DNA of 64,000 bases, from contig NC_083597.1 in NCBI RefSeq assembly GCF_020882245.1, positions 42,076,152 to 42,140,151 of the forward strand. The letters are read 5' to 3'. Position 1 is the stretch's first letter. Each line of letters opens with the position of its first letter. The translations under genes and the position numbers were made by a program. Of the stretch, positions 37,501 through 50,029 are shown one piece after another. The notes under the pieces were generated by a model. That model was not told the origin of the DNA, did not search any database, and worked only from the letters and a program-made list of their open reading frames with translations. The stretch comes from Rhopalosiphum padi (taxonomy: Eukaryota; Arthropoda; Insecta; Hemiptera; Aphididae).

Positions 37501-38828
37501 ATATAAATCTCAAACCTATAGGCTGAATACTAAATACAAATATTACGACAGGGATAAAGGTACAAGCAGTTTGCAGTATATTATTTATAGTGATACCTTA
37601 ATAGATTCTGGGTAAACGATTATAGTAACAATTAAGGACTAATTTCACTGATGAGACTGATACAAAGTATAAAAGTTTGACTAAAGTATTTAATTCTTCA
37701 AGACAGATTTATTCTTCAATCACGAACCTGTTGACTGTTAAAACAAATCCAGACTTAATGTATCCTATACACATGTAAATATAAAATAATATATATATAT
37801 TTACATTAAAAAAAAAATGAAATAATTAAAAAATTATAAAGGAAATTTCTAGGAAAAATATGTAATTATAAAGTACGATTAAAATTAATTTAAATTCAAG
37901 TCCATTCGTTGAAATGAATAATGATGAGATTCACTAAGTTTTTTCTTGTTAGGTCATGAAGTCAAAAAATCTACACTCAATTATGAAAACATGAAATGTA
38001 CAATTTTTATTTAAAACATATTATAGTATGTACAGTATTTTCTTCTACAATATAGTAATATATATATTATAAATAGTATAAATAATTTGTATGCATGAAT
38101 AATAATCTTACTTGTATATATGTTTATAATAATATTATCACTTAATTTACGTATACAGTTTGTTTTTCGTATAATATTGGGCAGTAAAAGACTAAAAGAG
38201 ACAAAAAGTCTAGTATAAATAAAATGGCTTACAAATAATACAATTTATGTTTTTATCAAAAAAAAGTCATTGGAATAATAATATAATATATTGCACGAGT
38301 TTGGCGAACAACTCATATTTTTTTTATATATATTTAAAAAAAAAAAACATGAGTTAATTATAGTAATTTCGGATAACCGAATGTTGTCTTTTCCTTTTTA
38401 CATTAATTACAGTATAAAAGGATTTCTTAATGCTAACACAAAAACAAAAAAATACACAACTTAACTACTACGACTAGTATACGCTTCTTAAATTTAAAGT
38501 TATTTACAAAATGAAAATAATATAATTTGAAATTGAATTGGGGAAAGCACCAGAAAATAAACCTAAGGCCGACAGGGTAGCTATACGTTTTTTGTTTCAA
38601 TTACCTAGTCAACTCGTCAAACCAGTCGAAAACGTCACATCGGTAATTTGGTTTAACGATGGAGTTACATTATATATTTTACTATTTTTGGTGTGAACCA
38701 CGTAGTTAGGTTACCTATTATAAGCAAAGACACACGTCTATTTTCGATGTGATGTGTTTCCAATGCCGAGTCCGAGTTTTAAATGTGGTGGGCGGTTCGT
38801 CTGTTCGAGTAGGAAGTATATTTTACAG

Positions 38829-38874
38829 AAATAATAATAATAATAATAATATAATAATATAATAATAATAATAA
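38829..38874. repeat. (AAT)n microsatellite in frizzled-2 3' flank
   Basis: AAT triplets with two small phase interruptions. On the minus strand this lies about 75 bases beyond the second stop after frizzled-2, probably within its 3'UTR. Confidence 0.85.
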
Positions 38875-38947
38875 AAGTACATAACGAGATCATATTTTAT
38901 ACTTCTGATGGGTTATTGGTTCATCATCATTCCTCCTGCCCGACCCT

Positions 38948-39046
38948 TTAAAGAGGACCATAGTCGCTGAGCCCCGTGGTTGAGGGCATCATGTCCTCGG
39001 ACGGGTCTGGATGCTCGTAACTAAGGGCAGGAGTGGCGTACTGATG
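38948..39046 (-). other. In-frame extension after the frizzled-2 TGA stop, 32 codons
   Basis: Directly after the stop (GTA TGA CAT) the same frame stays open for 32 codons, from HQYATPALSY through EHPDPSEDMM to a final GLSDYGPL, and ends at TAA (38950-38948). TGA followed by C is the leakiest stop context in animals. Base composition stays GC-rich across the extension and drops within a few dozen bases of the TAA. An open run of 32 codons in GC-rich DNA can easily occur by chance, so this is a candidate only. Confidence 0.4.
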
Positions 39047-40963
39047 TCATACGTGGCTAAGCGGCGCCTGTTTGATGATGTGGTGGTGCAGGCTGGACGA
39101 CGGGGCCAGGTGGTGGGACGAAGGCAGCGTACTGCCCGGCACGGACGGCGCCGGCATGTACTGTAGCTGCTTGCGTTGTTTGCCCGGGTTGACGAGCACC
39201 GGGTTGGGGCCGCCCTTGGACATGCGACCGCCACCGCTTCCGCCACCAACGCCGCCGCCTCCAAACAGCCGACGGGACAGGCGTTTCCACGAGCCGACCG
39301 TCTTGCCAGACCATATCCACACGCCCGACGTGACGCCCATTACCAGCGTCATGAAGTACTTGAGCATGAGCATGGTGTACACCGGCTTGGTGTCGAGGTT
39401 CGGTTCGGAGCACGGGCACGCCAAGTGAGCCACGCGGTCGGGCATGTACCGGGCCTCGTAGTAGTGGCACCCGATGACGACGGATGCTGGCACGGTGTAC
39501 AGGACGCTGAACACGCCGATCCTGATCATGAGCTTCTCCAACTTGTCAGCCTTACTTCGGCCCACCTGTTGCTTGATGACATTCCGAATGCGGAACAGCG
39601 ACACGAACCCGCCCAACAAGAACGATATGCCCAACGCTAGGTAGACGACGAGCGGTGCCAGGACGAACATTTTCAGGTTGTCCGGGTTCTGGTTGCCCAC
39701 GTAGCACACGCCGGCGAACGCGTCCCCGTCGACGGCCGACATGACCAGCACACCCAGCGACTTGACGGTGGGTATCAGCCAGGCGGCCAAGTGAAAGTAT
39801 TGCGAGTAGGACGCGATCGCCTCGTTGCCCCACTTGAGACCGGCCGCCAGGAACCACGTGAACGCCAGTATGACCCACCAGATGGACGAGGCCATGCCGA
39901 AGAAGTAGAGCAACAGGAAGACGAGCGTGCACGGCGTGGGCCCGGATGCGTTGTACTTGACGGAACCGTCGGGCTCGCAGGCGACCGCGTCGTGACCCGC
40001 GTACACTCGGATCAGGTACCCGAGACTAACCATTAGGTAGCAACCGGACAGGAACACGATCGGCTTTTCCGGGTACTTGAACCGCTGCGTGTCGATGGTG
40101 TACGTGGTGAGCGTCATCAGCGTGGTGACGCAACATATGCTCGACCACAGCGCGATCCAGGTGGACGCGAAGTCCTTCTCGTCGTCGGTGAACATCACGC
40201 CCCGGCACGGCATCGCGCAGTTATCCACGCCGGCCACGGACACGCCACTGCGGTTGTACCGGACCGATTCCCTGTCGATGGGCACCAGTGGCGGCCTGCA
40301 CTTGCACTCGCACCCGTCTTCGTCGCCGACACCGTCGCCGCTGCCGCCGAACGCGTATTTCTCGCATCCCTTGGCCCTGCTGCCCGGCTTGCACTTGTTC
40401 GCGGGTAACCCGGCCGGTTTCTTGGTCGGTTTCACCGATCCGTGCTGCTGTTGCTCGTACACGTCCTGGGCCATGCACAGCTCCGGGCCGCCGTGCACCG
40501 GCAGCTTGTCGCACTGCATCTTCTCCGGCCACACGAACCCGTACCGCTGCATGACCGGTAGACAACCGTCGCGGGCCCGTTCGCACACGCTCCGACACGC
40601 CTGCAACGGCCGCTGGTACTCCTCGATGCAGATGGGCGTGTACACCGAACACAGGAAGAACTTGAGATCGGCCGAACAGTTGATCTCGACCAGCGGCCAA
40701 AACTGGTGCACCTCCATGCCGGCCTCCTCTTGCGTCTCGTGGTTTAGCTGGTTAGGCATCGACGTCATGTTGTACCCGATGCCCCGGCACATCGGTATGG
40801 TAATCTCTTCGCAGCGCCCCGACACCGGGACGGCCGCCACGCCGGCCACAGCTCCGGCCGACGCTGCCGCCGTGTTGGTCACGGCCACCGGCTGCATGTT
40901 GCAGACGGCGGTGGCCGCGATCGCACACAACACGGCCACCACTAATGTCGGCGCCGCGCACAT
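39047..40963 (-). CDS. fz2: Frizzled-2, Wnt receptor, intronless coding sequence, 638 aa
   Basis: The start is placed at ATG 40963. The open frame extends 7 codons further to a GTG at 40984, but the ATG directly precedes a hydrophobic signal peptide (PTLVVAVLCAIAATAV). Residues 51-163 form the extracellular cysteine-rich domain that binds Wnt (RCEEITIPMCRGIGYNMT, HQFWPLVEI, CMAQ). A linker of 80-90 residues with cysteines follows, then seven membrane segments between about 267 and 550. KTVGSW at 554-559 is the KTxxxW Dishevelled-binding motif. The tail is rich in Gly, Ser and His and ends IIKQAPLSHV. The CRD start, ICPC-type loops and the KQxxxSHV end match Drosophila Fz2 rather than Fz. The protein acts at the plasma membrane in Wnt/beta-catenin signalling. 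Several long ORFs in other frames here are shadows caused by high GC. Confidence 0.97.
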   Translation of the reverse strand: MCAAPTLVVAVLCAIAATAVCNMQPVAVTNTAAASAGAVAGVAAVPVSGRCEEITIPMCRGIGYNMTSMPNQLNHETQEEAGMEVHQFWPLVEINCSADLKFFLCSVYTPICIEEYQRPLQACRSVCERARDGCLPVMQRYGFVWPEKMQCDKLPVHGGPELCMAQDVYEQQQHGSVKPTKKPAGLPANKCKPGSRAKGCEKYAFGGSGDGVGDEDGCECKCRPPLVPIDRESVRYNRSGVSVAGVDNCAMPCRGVMFTDDEKDFASTWIALWSSICCVTTLMTLTTYTIDTQRFKYPEKPIVFLSGCYLMVSLGYLIRVYAGHDAVACEPDGSVKYNASGPTPCTLVFLLLYFFGMASSIWWVILAFTWFLAAGLKWGNEAIASYSQYFHLAAWLIPTVKSLGVLVMSAVDGDAFAGVCYVGNQNPDNLKMFVLAPLVVYLALGISFLLGGFVSLFRIRNVIKQQVGRSKADKLEKLMIRIGVFSVLYTVPASVVIGCHYYEARYMPDRVAHLACPCSEPNLDTKPVYTMLMLKYFMTLVMGVTSGVWIWSGKTVGSWKRLSRRLFGGGGVGGGSGGGRMSKGGPNPVLVNPGKQRKQLQYMPAPSVPGSTLPSSHHLAPSSSLHHHIIKQAPLSHV

Positions 40964-41117
40964 GTCTGCGGCACCTATCGGCACGGTAACGTCTGGCTGG
41001 CACTCGAGTCCGCAGTCGCAGTCGTATCCAACAAAAACGGATTCTTTTCACGCTCGAGTTCTGCGCAGAGACGACGATTCCGAGTGGTTACGAAACTTCA
41101 TGACCGCAACTCGACAC
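40964..41117 (-). other. frizzled-2 5'UTR segment with splice acceptor and uORF
   Basis: A strong acceptor, with a T-rich tract and TGTGTTTCAG, ends at 41118, so the exon containing the start codon begins at 41117. Within it a 17-codon upstream ORF starts at 41101 and stops with TGA at 41050-41048. It is in the same frame as the main ORF, so the main start must lie after that stop. Confidence 0.7.
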
Positions 41118-42405
41118 CTGAAACACACAGACCAAAAAGACTATGAAATATTTTCATTTCGATAATAATATAATAATATTATGACATAGGTAGAACTGGT
41201 ATAGGTATGAGGCCCGTACTTGTAGAACACATTTTCAGAGGGTTTGAACTCTTTACCCTATCTCTTAATAAGCACGGCCTTGGTTAGAGGTATATTGCAA
41301 ATATAATATTAACCATCGCAAATAGCTCGCGTACAGCCGGGTTTCTTCTATACCGTGTCGTGTAGAGATGAATGTATTCAACTGTATTGTAGACAACAAC
41401 GTGTTAAATACGCTATATTAGATTACCTATACACGAAACACGACACGGTTTAGTTGAAAGTGGCGGAAACCCGCGACTTAATCCTATGCGATTCGCTGGG
41501 TTCAGTAAATAATAATACAAACTACGCGCGGTGTATGGTTCGGAATATCCACGTAAATAATATACGTTTCGTGTCAGAAACGAAATGGGACGTTAACACG
41601 ATATTCACAATATACCTGGAACATGGTATCTACATTAATAATAATATAATATGATATAATCGTGTGTCATAGTCTATTACTGTAGGAGAAATGACCAATC
41701 AGATCCAAATTATTTTTAAGTGAAAGTGAAGCATCTTATTCCAGTTTTTAAACGAGTTAAATAAGAAAATCAAAGTAACTTGTCCTTAAATTGAATAATT
41801 TTTGTCGGTCGTCTACCTTTAAAATAATTCCCAAACGTTCGTGATAGATTTTACATTTTTTTAATTAATGAAATATCAACGATTTATTATTTATTTATTC
41901 AAATTATCAACGTAATATAACGTGCAGACAACTAACCTTCGTATTTAAGCCCTTGTTCAACTATATCGAAAAACATGCATTTTTCGTATTCTTAGTTAAA
42001 ATATGCAATACTATACATTATACATAAGTTATACAAAATCAATACTCGTTGACAGCTATTAGTTTATTACCAACTATATGTTTGTAAAAGGACGCTGCAA
42101 AATAAACATACCAATGCATATACATGCTAGCCTTAGCGATCGCTATTTTATAATATATTATTATATTGTATACAATGATTACAATGTGTGTATTCGTATT
42201 GGATTCCACGAACGATCGGGTCTGAGAAAAATACACATGCCAAAGATTAGTATTTTAGCGCAGTGTTGTTGCGTACGTTTCACGCGCGGGTCAAACGTGT
42301 CAAAATACGAGATACCTCGGCAACGTATCGAGAACAGATGTATGCATTCATATGATTTATTTTTGTTCAAAATGCGTACATGTTATACATTATGTATAGT
42401 GTATA

Positions 42406-42426
42406 CATATATATATATATATATAT
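42406..42426. repeat. (TA)n microsatellite
   Basis: Ten AT dinucleotides. Similar shorter TA runs occur at about 42886-42900 and 43012-43031. Confidence 0.85.
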
Positions 42427-43327
42427 TATTGTGTGTACATTGAAGTGGACAGACAAACTCCAGAACGATTTCGGTGAATATTGTTATTTACAATCTGCGA
42501 CGTGAATGTGCATCATGTCGGTTTTCACTTTTCACCCTATTCCGTTCTCGGGGGTAAACCGTACTACCGGTTGCAGAGCGTTGATTGCTATACGACAAGG
42601 GTAGTACGCGATGACGGCGAAATCAAATAATTTTATTCCTATATAAATTATGCCTAATACATATGCAGTATCTCGGCCGAATGCCGAAAACGAAACCTGC
42701 AGAATAAGGGGCTCGGTAATTGCAGCGGAACCCAAACCGAAACGATTGAAAATGACGAGTCGTCGGGCTAACGAATTTAGTCACTATATATTATATTCTA
42801 AAATGTATACATATATATACGACGAAACTTCGTTATCCTCTTCGCATCGTCAACGACGACCGCGACGTCCGTATACACACGCATATATATATATATATGT
42901 ATCATTCGGAGACTCGCGAAATGTGTATAATCCCGTTTCTGAAATTGCAAGCCAAATCCTATATTCGCGATGAATAGCGAGCAAATAACTACACTCCACC
43001 CCCAGTCATCCACACCATATATATATATATACGTATAATATGTTTAGTCGTGGGCGTCAAACATACGCACACACACACAGGTACGACGTAAATTTCATTT
43101 CACCCTGTTTCGGAGGCAAACAAAACGCGTCGACTGTAACGTAATAATGCGCGTACGATATCTGCCGCCCGTCTGTCGTGTCTAACGACGTGGAATCGTC
43201 ATACTATATAGCTTTTGTGTGTGAACGTCGGTGACGATGTCCTCTGCTGTTCATCACACGCGTTATAGAACGTTTTAAATAATATTTCTATACGACTACG
43301 TGTGTATGAAAAGCGTATACCTATGTA

Positions 43328-43344
43328 CGACGACGACGACGACG
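43328..43344. repeat. (GAC)n triplet repeat
   Basis: Five to six CGA/GAC triplets in a CpG-rich stretch. Related CGACGA runs recur at 44041 and 45455. Confidence 0.8.
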
Positions 43345-43426
43345 TGTGCGCAGTGGAAATCACGAGTTTGGGCGAGTTTCGCTGCGGTGCGGAGGATTTT
43401 CGTCGTCGTATAATAGTTATCGTATA

Positions 43427-43428
<2 letters not shown>

Positions 43429-43468
<40 letters not shown>

Positions 43469-43476
43469 ACACACAC
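43429..43476. repeat. (CA)n microsatellite, 48 bp
   Basis: The longest dinucleotide run in the window, with one T interruption near 43464. Confidence 0.95.
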
Positions 43477-43758
43477 TGCAGTGTAATATTATTATTATTA
43501 CACCCGACATATACCCAAACGAATCGATTTTCGAAAAGAGAAAAAAAACCGTACACATACGCTTACGGTGTGTACATCATATTATTATTATTATTATTAT
43601 ATACCATCGCGACGACGGACGACGACAACGGGTACGTTCAACTCGACGTGTTCGAAACGTATATTGTACGTAATATTAAAGTAGATGAGGTATCGTGTGT
43701 TGTGCCGTGTGCGCTTATTAACAGTTCGCGTGACAAATCGTCAAGACTACACTGCAGT

Positions 43759-43795
43759 ACACATACACACACACACACGTACGTACGTACGTACG
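43759..43795. repeat. Compound (AC)n-(ACGT)n repeat
   Basis: An AC run changes into about four ACGT tetramers. Confidence 0.85.
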
Positions 43796-46700
43796 AGAGG
43801 GTACATAATAATGATATGATTTATATATATATATATATTATATAATATATAATAACGAAACACACGCGGCTCACAATAGACGAGAAAAATAGATTGAAAA
43901 GCGATTTCGATGTACTCTCGTACGTGTACACGGTACGCGCAGGCCGCGCGTCTTCGGCCAACATCGCTGGCTAGGAAATAATATAATAATAATTAACTCT
44001 CTCGTCGTTATATTATCCTCGTGTGTGCGTGTTGTGTATACGACGACGACACACTACACACAACTGCAGTGTTGTAGCAGTTATTCATTGTCGCGCGCTC
44101 CTCCGGTGGTGCATAGGCGCGGGCCCGCGTGATACGGTCGAAATGTTTTATGGTGTAGTGTAGTACGAACGAACGGCCGACTCTATCGTTGTTGGCGTCC
44201 CCGACGTATTATCTCTTCTAGACGATCTCGGGGTCTTTTTATTATTATTATTATTATTTCTTTTTAAATAAATCGACTTGTCCGACGTGTCCGTCCGGCC
44301 GGTGGGTTATCGGGTTCTTTGTATCTCACGTTTTCCACCCGCTGCGATCCACCACACACTCCCTGCAGCCGTCGCCGCGTCGTGTACGCGAGGTGCACAG
44401 ATTTAAAATTATTAAGGACGCGCGCGACGTACGATTTTAATAAAATACATCACATTTATTATTATTTAATCGACAGCCCGGCACTGGCAGTCGTCTATAT
44501 CAGTCGTGATATATCTAATATATCTATATCCCCGAACACTATTCGACTAAATTCAATATATTAATAATTTAAAATAGGTATACAACATGTATATAGGTGT
44601 CTTTAACTCGGTTTAATTGGAATGCCGCTGCCATCACCTACGTCTCCCCGATAATAAGACACATAATATCTTGTCCCGAATAGTACCGTACAATCCACAA
44701 TATTGACTGGCTGGCGACCGTATGGCGTACATAAAAACGTCCGTTTATTTATCGTAATTTTTATGTATGCGCGTCCTTTTTGCTGCGACCTTAAGAATGT
44801 GATTAAATGTGCCGTAAACGAACGATCTGATTCATAGAATACAAGATCATAAGAGTGTATATTATAATAATATAAACGCTTCAATAAAAGACGACGAGAA
44901 AAAAAACCGTATTGGAATTATTTGTAAACCGAAAAAAATTACCTCCTGCGGGGAAGTAAACATCGGGTAAACTGAAATTTCACGGTTCCGTATGCATGGT
45001 ACCCGTGTTTTAAGTCACACGTATCATCGCTGTGCACTCGTGTGTATTCATCGCGAACAACGGAGTTGTAAATCGTAAAATCCAATTCGAATATTATATA
45101 TTTAACCAATACCAAACAAGTGGATTTTAATTTTACTAACGATAAACAAATATCGTGTTTATCACTCGAACGGACTAGCATTATTTTAAGTCTATTAATA
45201 AGTGGACAATTATTACTATTATTCGTTTCTCTAAACACTACGTGCGGAATAACTTTGCGTGGGGCGAACAGAATTTTTCCACGTTCCACTGTTTTCAACC
45301 TTCGTCATGATTAGCATATTATATAAATCGAATATTTATATATACATGTATAGGTACACCACTCGCGTTCGCAAGACTCGAATCGCGCCGGCCGTCTTGT
45401 TTTTTATATTATTATTTGTTTACCCATTGTGGATGGAGAATATTATACGTCAACGTCGTCGTCGTCGTGTATTACTTACGTACATAGCATATTATAGTAA
45501 TAGGATTCTGAATATATAAAACCGTGTATCAAACAGCAAAAAAAAAAAAAAAAGGAAAAGAAAAAAAGAACATATTATAGGACGCTATATTTTATATACG
45601 ATGCAGTGCGACCGCAGTCCGAAATGGGGACGACGTTTCATTCATGGAAAAGACACATATAATATATTATACGCGTACTTGTGCGTCCGCCCGAGAAAGA
45701 TAGAAATATTATAATAATATATACCACCACGATTTGCTCCCGTCTGTTGTATTCAAATGCGGTTAGCCTCGCGACTGTCGAAAACCCGGTAACCGGTGTA
45801 CGCGAAACTTCTGCATGGTAATCTCGTTCGCTGTGCAATAATAACTTTACGTCTTCTCGCAGCATCTGTCGTCTCGCCGCGCATAATATATATCTGTGTA
45901 CAATACATATTATATTGTAATGCACTTTCCGGTGTTGAAAACTATACAGCAACTTAAGACGGGGACAGCAATCAGCTGCAGGTTACGAAACCGCGGTCAT
46001 CGTCACATCCCGCACGCGTGTTACATCGACGATATAAATATGACGTTATTATTATTTATGTCTCATATACGACGTGCTCGCTGCACGAGTTTGCCCAAGT
46101 TTTACCTCCCGAATATTTTAATACGATTCTATGTTGTTATATTAGTATTCGGCGATACACAGTGTCCATTATAATATTATGACGTTTTCGTATTTTTATT
46201 CGCGAAGAATAAACTACGTATTCGTATTCGACGAAGACGCACTGCTAGTCAAAGTGTATCGGTTTCGCGGGACGAGTAATAACGCCTTTTCAGCTGGACG
46301 AGTTGTAATACGACGCGGGAAGAGCTTGACGAGTATTGAGTACTTTAATACCGTAACGAGTACACGACGTCGATGCTGTAGAGTAGTATATCATACGAGT
46401 GCATAAATGTCTAATTAACGTCCCGTCATAAGCCTTTTAATGTCGTTCGCGTGCCAACAACGGAGGGCGTTCGCAGAACAGACGGCTATCAACTCTCGAT
46501 AATAAAATACGAGCGAACGTTTTTGGACTCTGCCAAAACGCCCCAAAACCATATAAAATAATAGTATCGCTTGTTCGAAGACTGTCCGATTCACAGCAAC
46601 GGACGTCCATACATAACGTAGTATGTTGGCATTTCGTATTCTGTATAACATATTATTTTCATCGGGCACGGTCGTTTCGATTTCGTGTTTTGTTGGTTAT

Positions 46701-47259
46701 AACCGAACGGTCGCAGCGTGACCAGTAGTAGTACAGCGCGCGTATAATAAATAATAATATTCCACATTTCTACGCCAATGCGACGTCGGTTTTGCTCACG
46801 ATATTATACTATACAGCGCGGGGCTACCGGCTGATAATTGGTAACCTCTGTCGGTGCAGCACGATTGTTTAACACACACACACACACGATGCACCCGAGA
46901 GTGCAATACGGGACGGTCGCCGTCTGCCGCGGCCACGACGTGCATTTTTCTTTTATTATCTGATTCACGATGCGCAGGCAGTTTTTTCTTTCTACCTATT
47001 GTCTGAACGGGGGTCACGCGCCCGTTTCGAGTTATTCAAATCGTTCATCGTTGGGCAGTAACTTTGTTTTTTCGTATTTATATAATAATATATTGCGTAG
47101 GTATATACACTGCAGTGTATGCGTTGTATTTTTGCCGCTCATCGGAACTATTCGATGACAGTCTATTTCTTTGGGCGATAAACGTTTTTTTTTTTTTTTT
47201 ATAAAAAATATTATTATGCATAGTGATTATTTATATATCTAGTATAATGCGTAGTCTTC

Positions 47260-47279
47260 GGTGGTGGTGGTGGTGGTGG
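47260..47279. repeat. (GGT)n triplet repeat
   Basis: Seven GGT triplets. On the minus strand they give a spurious polyproline ORF. Confidence 0.85.
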
Positions 47280-50029
47280 CGTTTTTCGATAGGGGAGGTG
47301 ACGCGAAAGATAATAATATTGCCCCGGACCCGGCGGAGACGCGCTAAATATCATAATGGGCACGGGGTCCGCGTGTTTACGTTTCACTGAAACCGGTTCT
47401 CGTGTTATATTCCACGTCCCCGTGTGTTGGTTTAATAAATTAATCGCGGGCGAGCGAGGGTCGTCCGGACACAACGGGTGGCCCAAAACGCAGTCCTCCT
47501 ATATATTATTATATCGTACATGGGTGTGCACCACGGAGTGGGGTAAGGCCACGTGTACACGGTGCACAAGATTTTCATCCTTGAGAGGAATTTCGTACGG
47601 GGTTCGAAGATTTATCGATTCGCCGAGACACACCTGAGTATTATTATTATTATTATTGTATAGGTAGGCACCAGCTTAACCGTACGCACACGCCCGCGCC
47701 AGAAAACAGGACACACAATAGTACGCATATAGGTTCCTGTGTATTTTGAGTGCGTGTGTGTGTGTGTACGTGCGTGAAATGTAAACATTTTTCACTACCT
47801 GTCCTGCGACGACGAGTGTGGGCTCGTATATACGTCGAGGAGCATCGTGGAAGACGCCATAGGGCGTTTTATTTCTTCTTTTTTTTGTATACATAATAAT
47901 ATTACAATAAAAGATAACGCGCTTTTAATGTTACACTTACGATTTCTGAATCACAACAATATACGAATCGAGAAACTGACGGGTGTGTGTAGTGCAGAAC
48001 CGGCGCGGCGGTCCGCCGTTCTCGGAACACTCGGAAACCACCACGGGCCACAGCTGTAATATTATAATAATATAATATAAGACATATATACGTACGTACA
48101 TTACATTTTAAACGTCGTTCGACTGTTCAAGACGTCGTTAATATTTAAATGTGTGCGCGGAAGAGTAGAACGCGGGACGGCTCCCATTGTATGATACTGA
48201 TAGATAAGGTTAAGTGATATAGGACGTCATAACAACAAACGTTTACAGCTGTCACGGGAATATAATACGGACGGAGAAGTTAAAAAATAAAAAAAATAAA
48301 ACACCATTATATATACAATAGCCATTAATCATCCTCGGACAGAGGTTTCATTTTATATATATTCACGATGGTTATAACTCATAATAACGTATAATGTATT
48401 AATGTATGGATATAATATTTGAGCAGACGTTGGTCCGAACACACAAACGATATATTTTCCAGAATATAATACTGCAACAGTATCGGCGTCTCGAAAATCC
48501 CAGGGTAACAACAGAAGTGGGATTGTTTTTCATTTTTTGGCGTCATGCGTGACGGGGGAGGCCGGAGAGGGTGGGACGACGGCGACAAATTTAATAACGA
48601 CATAATATAATATAATATATAATATAAAAAGGAGTTTAAGTCCCCTCCACCCCCTCGCGTGAATGCGAGTGCATTCGGAATGTATACAGTGTGGCGCGGT
48701 TGTACCTTCGTCATTCCGAGGTGACAGCTGTCTAGGAATCATTTGTAAAACGGTTTTTTCTTTTATCTCCTCTTGTATACAACGAGTTTCTTACCTGTCA
48801 CGTTTTTAAGGATTGGCATGTACGTGCATATATATACACTAGTTTTATTTTTTTCTCGTTCTAACACCAGTGATTGTGTTTGAGTTATTAGTGTGTATTT
48901 GTCAATTGTCATAAGTATAAGTGAACACAATCGGTCGACGCTTAACAAGCTGGAGCTAGTTGCAGATAGGTAGAATGAATACGTAATTATCGTCCTATTC
49001 CCGCGCATCGTACGTACATTTATAGGTATGTAGGTACCTAACCAGTAAACGAAAACAACCGCGTCGGTCCAGAAACACTTATTATCCGCAAACATGTATA
49101 ATATATACGGAAGCTTAAGTGTGATTTTTGACGCCTATTTAATGTTGTACGTCCCGAGAGATCCAGTCCATATATTATCTTTTTAGTTTTCTAAATAAAT
49201 AAAATATATCGTATTTGTAATTTAGTAAATTAAAAAAAAGAATTATAATTACAGTACTATATACGAAAAACAATAAAGTATAATGAACCATGAATGGAAT
49301 TTTCAAAACCATATCAATACTGTATAATATATTACGTAAACCTATTATTTTGATATGTTGAAAATGTAATTAATACAAATGTATATTCAGCTAACCATCT
49401 CTTGTTCTAGTATACCACGGTAGTATCTTATTGTATATCTGCTATATCCTTATAAACTAAACAATTTTATACTACAATATTGTCCGACTCTGCATGTTGT
49501 ATAGTAAACTTGTATTGGTTTTTGGTTAATTAGTAGAACCTGAAGGCGCCTAAATGGACTATGTACGAATTATGAAAGAACAATGGTTACACGATTGTAA
49601 AATATTCAAAGACACATAATTAGATCGTTTTTATTTTAAACTTTCTCATGTACGCGCGTGTTTTTTGTTAAAGAAACACTTCTAATTATAAAATAATAGA
49701 AGTAGATCGTTAGTACTTATTTTTTTAGTACATATTACTGTCTACAGTTAGTAGTCATACCTATCGACAGTTTGAGTTATTATTTTTACGAAACCAAATA
49801 ATATAGCCGTTAGTTAGTATAATATGCTTTTATAATTTGCAAAGCCGTGGAGTTGTTTACTTAAAAATAAGCCTTATAATATTATTGACTCATAATAAAT
49901 ATGTTTAATCGACTATTCGATATAAATTGATGAAAACAACAGTCCATTAATTTGATTAAGAGTTTAATATGCTTATTTAATAAAAAAAAAATTGTTTTGT
50001 TTATACAGTTAACTATATTTAATATTTAC

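Larger units (their letters stand above)
26100..38827. other. AT-rich intergenic DNA, no gene seen (second part of the desert)
   Basis: Mostly AT-rich with no supportable coding exon. A GC-richer block at 29.88-30.13 kb and another at 30.7-32.1 kb carry simple repeats and a few short ORFs without motifs. The second block holds TA, CA and GA microsatellites. This interval is downstream of frizzled-2 and may hold its regulatory DNA, which sequence alone cannot show. Confidence 0.5.

Noticed and set aside
40964..40984. Upstream GTG start for frizzled-2
   Set aside because: The ATG at 40963 fits the signal peptide better, and no in-frame ATG lies between it and the uORF stop.
39057..41165. Several long ORFs on both strands overlapping frizzled-2 (up to 362 codons on the plus strand)
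   Set aside because: They are shadow frames created by the high GC content of the frizzled-2 coding region; none has family motifs.
47214..47486. 90-codon minus-strand ORF with a polyproline run
   Set aside because: The proline run is the GGT triplet repeat read on the other strand; the rest shows no domain.
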